A stretch of 64,000 nucleotides of DNA. It comes from Sphingorhabdus lacus. GTDB lineage: Bacteria; Pseudomonadota; Alphaproteobacteria; Sphingomonadales; Sphingomonadaceae. Position numbers and translations under genes: made by a program. Of this stretch, positions 61,143 to 64,000 are shown piece after piece. The stretch's first letter is position 1. Each line of letters opens with the position of its first letter. The stretch is taken from contig NZ_CP035733.1 in the NCBI RefSeq assembly GCF_009768975.1, positions 2,232,001 through 2,296,000 of the forward strand. The letters are read 5' to 3'. Under the pieces are notes generated by a model. That model was not told the origin of the DNA. It saw only the letters and a program-made list of their open reading frames with translations, and made no database searches.

Positions 61143-63152
61143 TTAAGGTAGGGATATTACGGTGCCGGAGAGCGCGCGTACGCGTGCCTCCGCTGCCTTT
61201 ATCCATGTCGTAAACTGAACCAGATCCACGAAGAGAGAAGGGTTTTGCTGCCCATTCTCATCTGCGCCGCAGCCCACACCTCCCGACACAAGGCCGACCT
61301 GCACAACGCGTCCATTCACTTCCTGAACAACTGGACCGCCGCTATCTCCGCGGCAACTGAAACTATTTCCTGCTTGCGTTCTGCGCTGCGGTGTTACGGC
61401 ACAAATCTTCTTGTCGATATCGGTATAGCCGGGAATCTTGCGGCATCTGTTGGTATCGAAAACCTCCATATCCGCAATGCGTAGACGTGCTTGCGGGAAT
61501 TGTGGTCCATCTTGTGTCTGTTCATGTCGTTCGCCGCGTTTGACAACTTCTGTAAAGCCCCAGCCCAGCACCTTGATGGTGCCACCGGTTGTCGCGCGCT
61601 GAAACCCGGGAATATCTGCGGGTAGGTCGACGGGTCTCTGCGGGGCAGCAGCGGCTTTAGGTTCAATCCGAAGCAGCGCAATGTCATCCTTCTGCCCGCC
61701 CGGCTTGTATCCGCTATGAACCACTGCTGAAGCAATCCGGTACCGCGCGCCACCCACTGTCAGATTTTGTGTGCCAACCAATATCTCGCGCATCTTGAGA
61801 AGATTTTTATCGTCCAACGGCGGTTTTGCTACGCAATGGGCTGCGGTCAGAACGATGTTCGGTGCAATGAGCGATCCGCCACAGCGGTGATAGCGTTGAA
61901 AGGGTAATTGCTGCTTCAACCATTTGCCATCACCAAGCAGCCTGGCGTCGGCGTCCAACTGCTGCTGACTATAGGTTTGGTTGGAATAAATCTGCACTTG
62001 CCATGGTGCATAGCCTGCTCGGACATATGAGCCGCCGCCGACTCTTACGGAAGTCCGAGCACTTATTACCACCGCATCTAAAGTCATGCCCCAGCTTGCA
62101 TCGAACTCGTCAGCCATGCGTGGGATCCGGATATCCTGACCCGACAACAGGGCGCATAACGTTTCTTCTGCTCGCGTCCGGCAATTTGCAGGATTCAGCG
62201 TTGCCGGGTCGAGATTGAACAAAGCGGAGTTGATAGGCTGGTCTGAACGAATGGTGATGAACCGGTTTCGACCCGGCCTAATCACGAAAGACTTTTGCTT
62301 ATCTTCAAGCAAAGCGCCGGGTGCGACCGGTGCTTCACTAGCGAGCAAAAGTTGCAATTCCAGATCGGGATCAATCACCAATAAATATAGATACTGCGCC
62401 GTTTTGCCCTCGTTACGCACGCCCAGGCTTACACGATCATTTTTCCGCAAATCGGTAAGTATCGAACTGCCCGACAATGGACACTCCCGTCCACCTGTTT
62501 CTGCGCAGAGTGTGTACTCTGGAACCTGGGGTGTCTGTGCAAATGCTACGACAGCTCTAGCCCGGATGATTTTGCGTATCGCGCGATCAAAACGAACGCC
62601 AAAATCCGGTGCGTCAGGATCACCTATCATGACACCATATTCCATCGGCTCTTGAACTGCTTCGACGTCATAATTGTGGGTGAAAAAGGAAATGTCCTCC
62701 GCTGGCGCAATGTTGCGAGCCGGCGGGTTGAGCATATCCAGCAAAATGATCTGGCGGACATCCTCGATCGAGCGGCTCATTTCAAACTCTGCTGGCCAGC
62801 CGATGCGCAAGGCAGCACTTTTCGTTACAAGCGCCTGCATCCGATCAAGATCGGCGCCCAGATTTGTACGGAAGCCGATTGCAACGGGCTGATATTCGGA
62901 GCAGCCCTCATTTCCTGTCACCGTTTCGCCAATCACCGCCCCGGGAGCGACCCGTTCCGGCGCGCACGAGGGCAAAGGCGGCGGGACATAGGGCGGGACG
63001 GTTTCATCGTCCGCTATTGTCCCATCATCCGTTTCGAGTTGTTGCGCATAGCCAGGCTGGCTTGCGAGCGCGCTTACGCCGAACAAAAGGCCAATGGCCA
63101 ATTTGTGGCGGAAAGACCATGAAGTTTGGCGATTTGCCTGTAAGCGACGCAT
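61143..63152 (-). CDS. Trypsin-like serine protease with DUF4384-like region
   Basis: A 669-residue exported protein (signal ending GYAQQ). The C-terminal S1 domain has the full triad: LTAAHC (His439), KDDIALL (Asp490) and RGDSGGP (Ser604), with cysteines suited to disulfides. The ~380-residue N-terminal part carries a DUF4384-like beta region (about 235-310: LRKNDRVSLGVRNEG, YLYLLVIDPDLELQLLL), a module found with caspase-type and other effector proteases. It has no obvious zymogen activation site. It is the second gene of a minus-strand unit after the SLATT-like gene and converges on the TIR operon. Confidence 0.85.
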   Translation of the reverse strand: MRRLQANRQTSWSFRHKLAIGLLFGVSALASQPGYAQQLETDDGTIADDETVPPYVPPPLPSCAPERVAPGAVIGETVTGNEGCSEYQPVAIGFRTNLGADLDRMQALVTKSAALRIGWPAEFEMSRSIEDVRQIILLDMLNPPARNIAPAEDISFFTHNYDVEAVQEPMEYGVMIGDPDAPDFGVRFDRAIRKIIRARAVVAFAQTPQVPEYTLCAETGGRECPLSGSSILTDLRKNDRVSLGVRNEGKTAQYLYLLVIDPDLELQLLLASEAPVAPGALLEDKQKSFVIRPGRNRFITIRSDQPINSALFNLDPATLNPANCRTRAEETLCALLSGQDIRIPRMADEFDASWGMTLDAVVISARTSVRVGGGSYVRAGYAPWQVQIYSNQTYSQQQLDADARLLGDGKWLKQQLPFQRYHRCGGSLIAPNIVLTAAHCVAKPPLDDKNLLKMREILVGTQNLTVGGARYRIASAVVHSGYKPGGQKDDIALLRIEPKAAAAPQRPVDLPADIPGFQRATTGGTIKVLGWGFTEVVKRGERHEQTQDGPQFPQARLRIADMEVFDTNRCRKIPGYTDIDKKICAVTPQRRTQAGNSFSCRGDSGGPVVQEVNGRVVQVGLVSGGVGCGADENGQQNPSLFVDLVQFTTWIKAAEARVRALSGTVISLP

Positions 63153-63221
63153 CCAATACCCCTCCCCAAAGGTGGTTTCGGTGCGACCCTACGAACTGGA
63201 TAACATGACTTTACACTGGAC

Positions 63222-63244
63222 ACGACCCCAATGTTCGGGGTCGT
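63222..63244. terminator. Perfect hairpin between SLATT-like and protease genes
   Basis: ACGACCCC, a seven-base loop and GGGGTCGT form a perfect 8-bp stem 13 bases beyond the SLATT-like stop and about 70 bases ahead of the protease start. No U tract follows on either strand, so attenuation or a protein site are alternatives to termination. Confidence 0.45.
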
Positions 63245-63256
63245 TATACTATGCTT

Positions 63257-64000
63257 TCAAACGGGAACAGTGATATGCTTCCCGCCGAAAACGGACTGCC
63301 AATTTTCGATCTCGTCAACGACAATGTCGTCAATGCCGTGGGCTAGGCCGGACACGCGGGCATAGCTGATGTCGCTGTCGGGCGCAGCCAGCAGCAAGGC
63401 AATGCGTGTTTCGACATCACCCAGTTTTTGCGCCGTAATCTCGGAAATCGCAGCGAACCGTTCGAAGTCTCCGAAATAATGTATTCCGGCCAAAGCGCCG
63501 CCCAGGGTTGGGAAGAGCACGCCAAGAAAAGTGAACATCTTCGCGACATCATGGGGCAAGTTGTGCGGAACGAAGCCCATTTTTGCTCCAATCTCGATCA
63601 AAAGATAGGCAGCGACGGACAACACCGCAGACAAAAAGAGCATTTCCGAACAGCGGTGCAAATTATGCTGGGTACGCTTCAGGCGGGCGGCTTTGCCCAA
63701 ATGATATGTCCTCTGCGGCACAACATGATGGTCGCGCATCAGCGTCAGGACTGCCCGCAAATAGGTCGAGGTTACCTGCATCCGTGGCAAGCCGATGGCA
63801 CGCAAGGCGTGGCGGACATGCCATTCTGGCCAGTTTCCCTTTGGCCCTCTTGGCCAGCGTCCGGTCGAGCGTGCTGCGCCGAGCAACAGCAAGAGCGGTG
63901 CATGGCGGAAATATTCCGCGACACGCCGCGTCTCGAACCACCGCTCATGCCATTTGCGGCTTTTGCCTGTTAGAAAAATGACGACGATCGCGGTGAGCAG
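63257..64000 (-). CDS. SLATT-like membrane protein, C-terminal part (5' truncated)
   Basis: The frame is open to the right edge (codons at 63893-64000 have no stop), so the start lies outside the window. The visible 247 residues have a first region with KSRKWHERWFETRRVAEYFRH and a second with two close transmembrane helices (MLFLSAVLSVAAYLLIEIG, FTFLGVLFPTLGGALAGIHYFG) followed by DFERFAAISEITAQKLGDVETRI in parts. This layout resembles SLATT/DUF4231 two-TM modules of bacterial conflict systems. N-terminal domains, which would decide the type (SLOG, TIR-like or none), are not visible. Confidence 0.55.
   Translation of the reverse strand: MLTAIVVIFLTGKSRKWHERWFETRRVAEYFRHAPLLLLLGAARSTGRWPRGPKGNWPEWHVRHALRAIGLPRMQVTSTYLRAVLTLMRDHHVVPQRTYHLGKAARLKRTQHNLHRCSEMLFLSAVLSVAAYLLIEIGAKMGFVPHNLPHDVAKMFTFLGVLFPTLGGALAGIHYFGDFERFAAISEITAQKLGDVETRIALLLAAPDSDISYARVSGLAHGIDDIVVDEIENWQSVFGGKHITVPV

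Overview
The window reads as a chromosomal segment of a flagellated sphingomonad (Alphaproteobacteria, Sphingomonadales). This rests on codon use, a moderate to high GC content, the divergent hemC/tsaD pair, small sphingomonad-type families (DUF1272, DUF2093, DUF1905), a CYP153-like P450 and a TonB-receptor catabolic locus. Genus is not determinable by eye; Sphingopyxis or Sphingorhabdus relatives would fit. No phage, insertion sequence, CRISPR array or rRNA was seen. One tRNA (tRNA-Ser, anticodon GGA) is present. No gene-free stretch exceeds about 260 bases.

Layout. 1-9.3 kb: the end of a glycosyltransferase-type protein with a GH130 enzyme, a phosphotransferase/CrtC-like pair, a secreted protein, an exported amidohydrolase and three small envelope proteins. 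9.3-15.5 kb: a minus-strand operon for an ATP-dependent 5-oxoprolinase fusion followed by DUF969, DUF979 and DUF2891. 15.7-24.0 kb: a catabolic locus with a TonB receptor, WrbA, VOC protein, alpha/beta hydrolase and MetE-like protein in one transcript, a CoA-transferase/IclR transcript and a divergent citryl-CoA-lyase-like gene. Two copies of one operator (paired TTCG-N5-CGAA boxes) sit at the same place relative to two promoters. 24.0-27.3 kb: DCC protein, ABC1 kinase, tRNA-Ser, cyclophilin and DUF1905. 27.3-32.2 kb: flagellar genes fliA, flhA, a lytic transglycosylase, a FlgN-like protein, flgM and flgA, with two near-perfect sigma-54 promoters and one sigma-28 promoter. 32.3-42.4 kb: housekeeping genes (lipase-like protein, hemD, hemC, tsaD, gpsA, a flippase, adenosine kinase, queG). 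42.4-46.0 kb: an ABC-2 exporter and a P450. 46.0-58.8 kb: msrB, SCO, YcgN, YgjP, a membrane-anchored helix-hairpin-helix protein, purD and xseA with overlapping start codons, M23 peptidase, a PAS-GGDEF-EAL-PilZ protein, HupE and a parvulin-type isomerase. 58.9-64.0 kb: a TIR-TM-TolB-TPR protein and repeat lipoprotein converging on a trypsin-like protease and a truncated SLATT-like membrane protein.

How genes work together. The flagellar segment shows a readable cascade: sigma-54 promoters drive flgA and the transglycosylase-flhA-fliA operon, and the FliA made there would read a promoter ahead of flgM, whose product inhibits FliA. The catabolic locus looks like uptake plus breakdown of one unidentified substrate, with a CoA-ester step, controlled by the IclR protein. 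The 5-oxoprolinase operon probably couples uptake of 5-oxoproline or a related compound to its hydrolysis. The last 5 kb combine domains known from bacterial conflict and signalling systems (TIR, SLATT-like, trypsin with a DUF4384-like region) and are the least explained part of the window.
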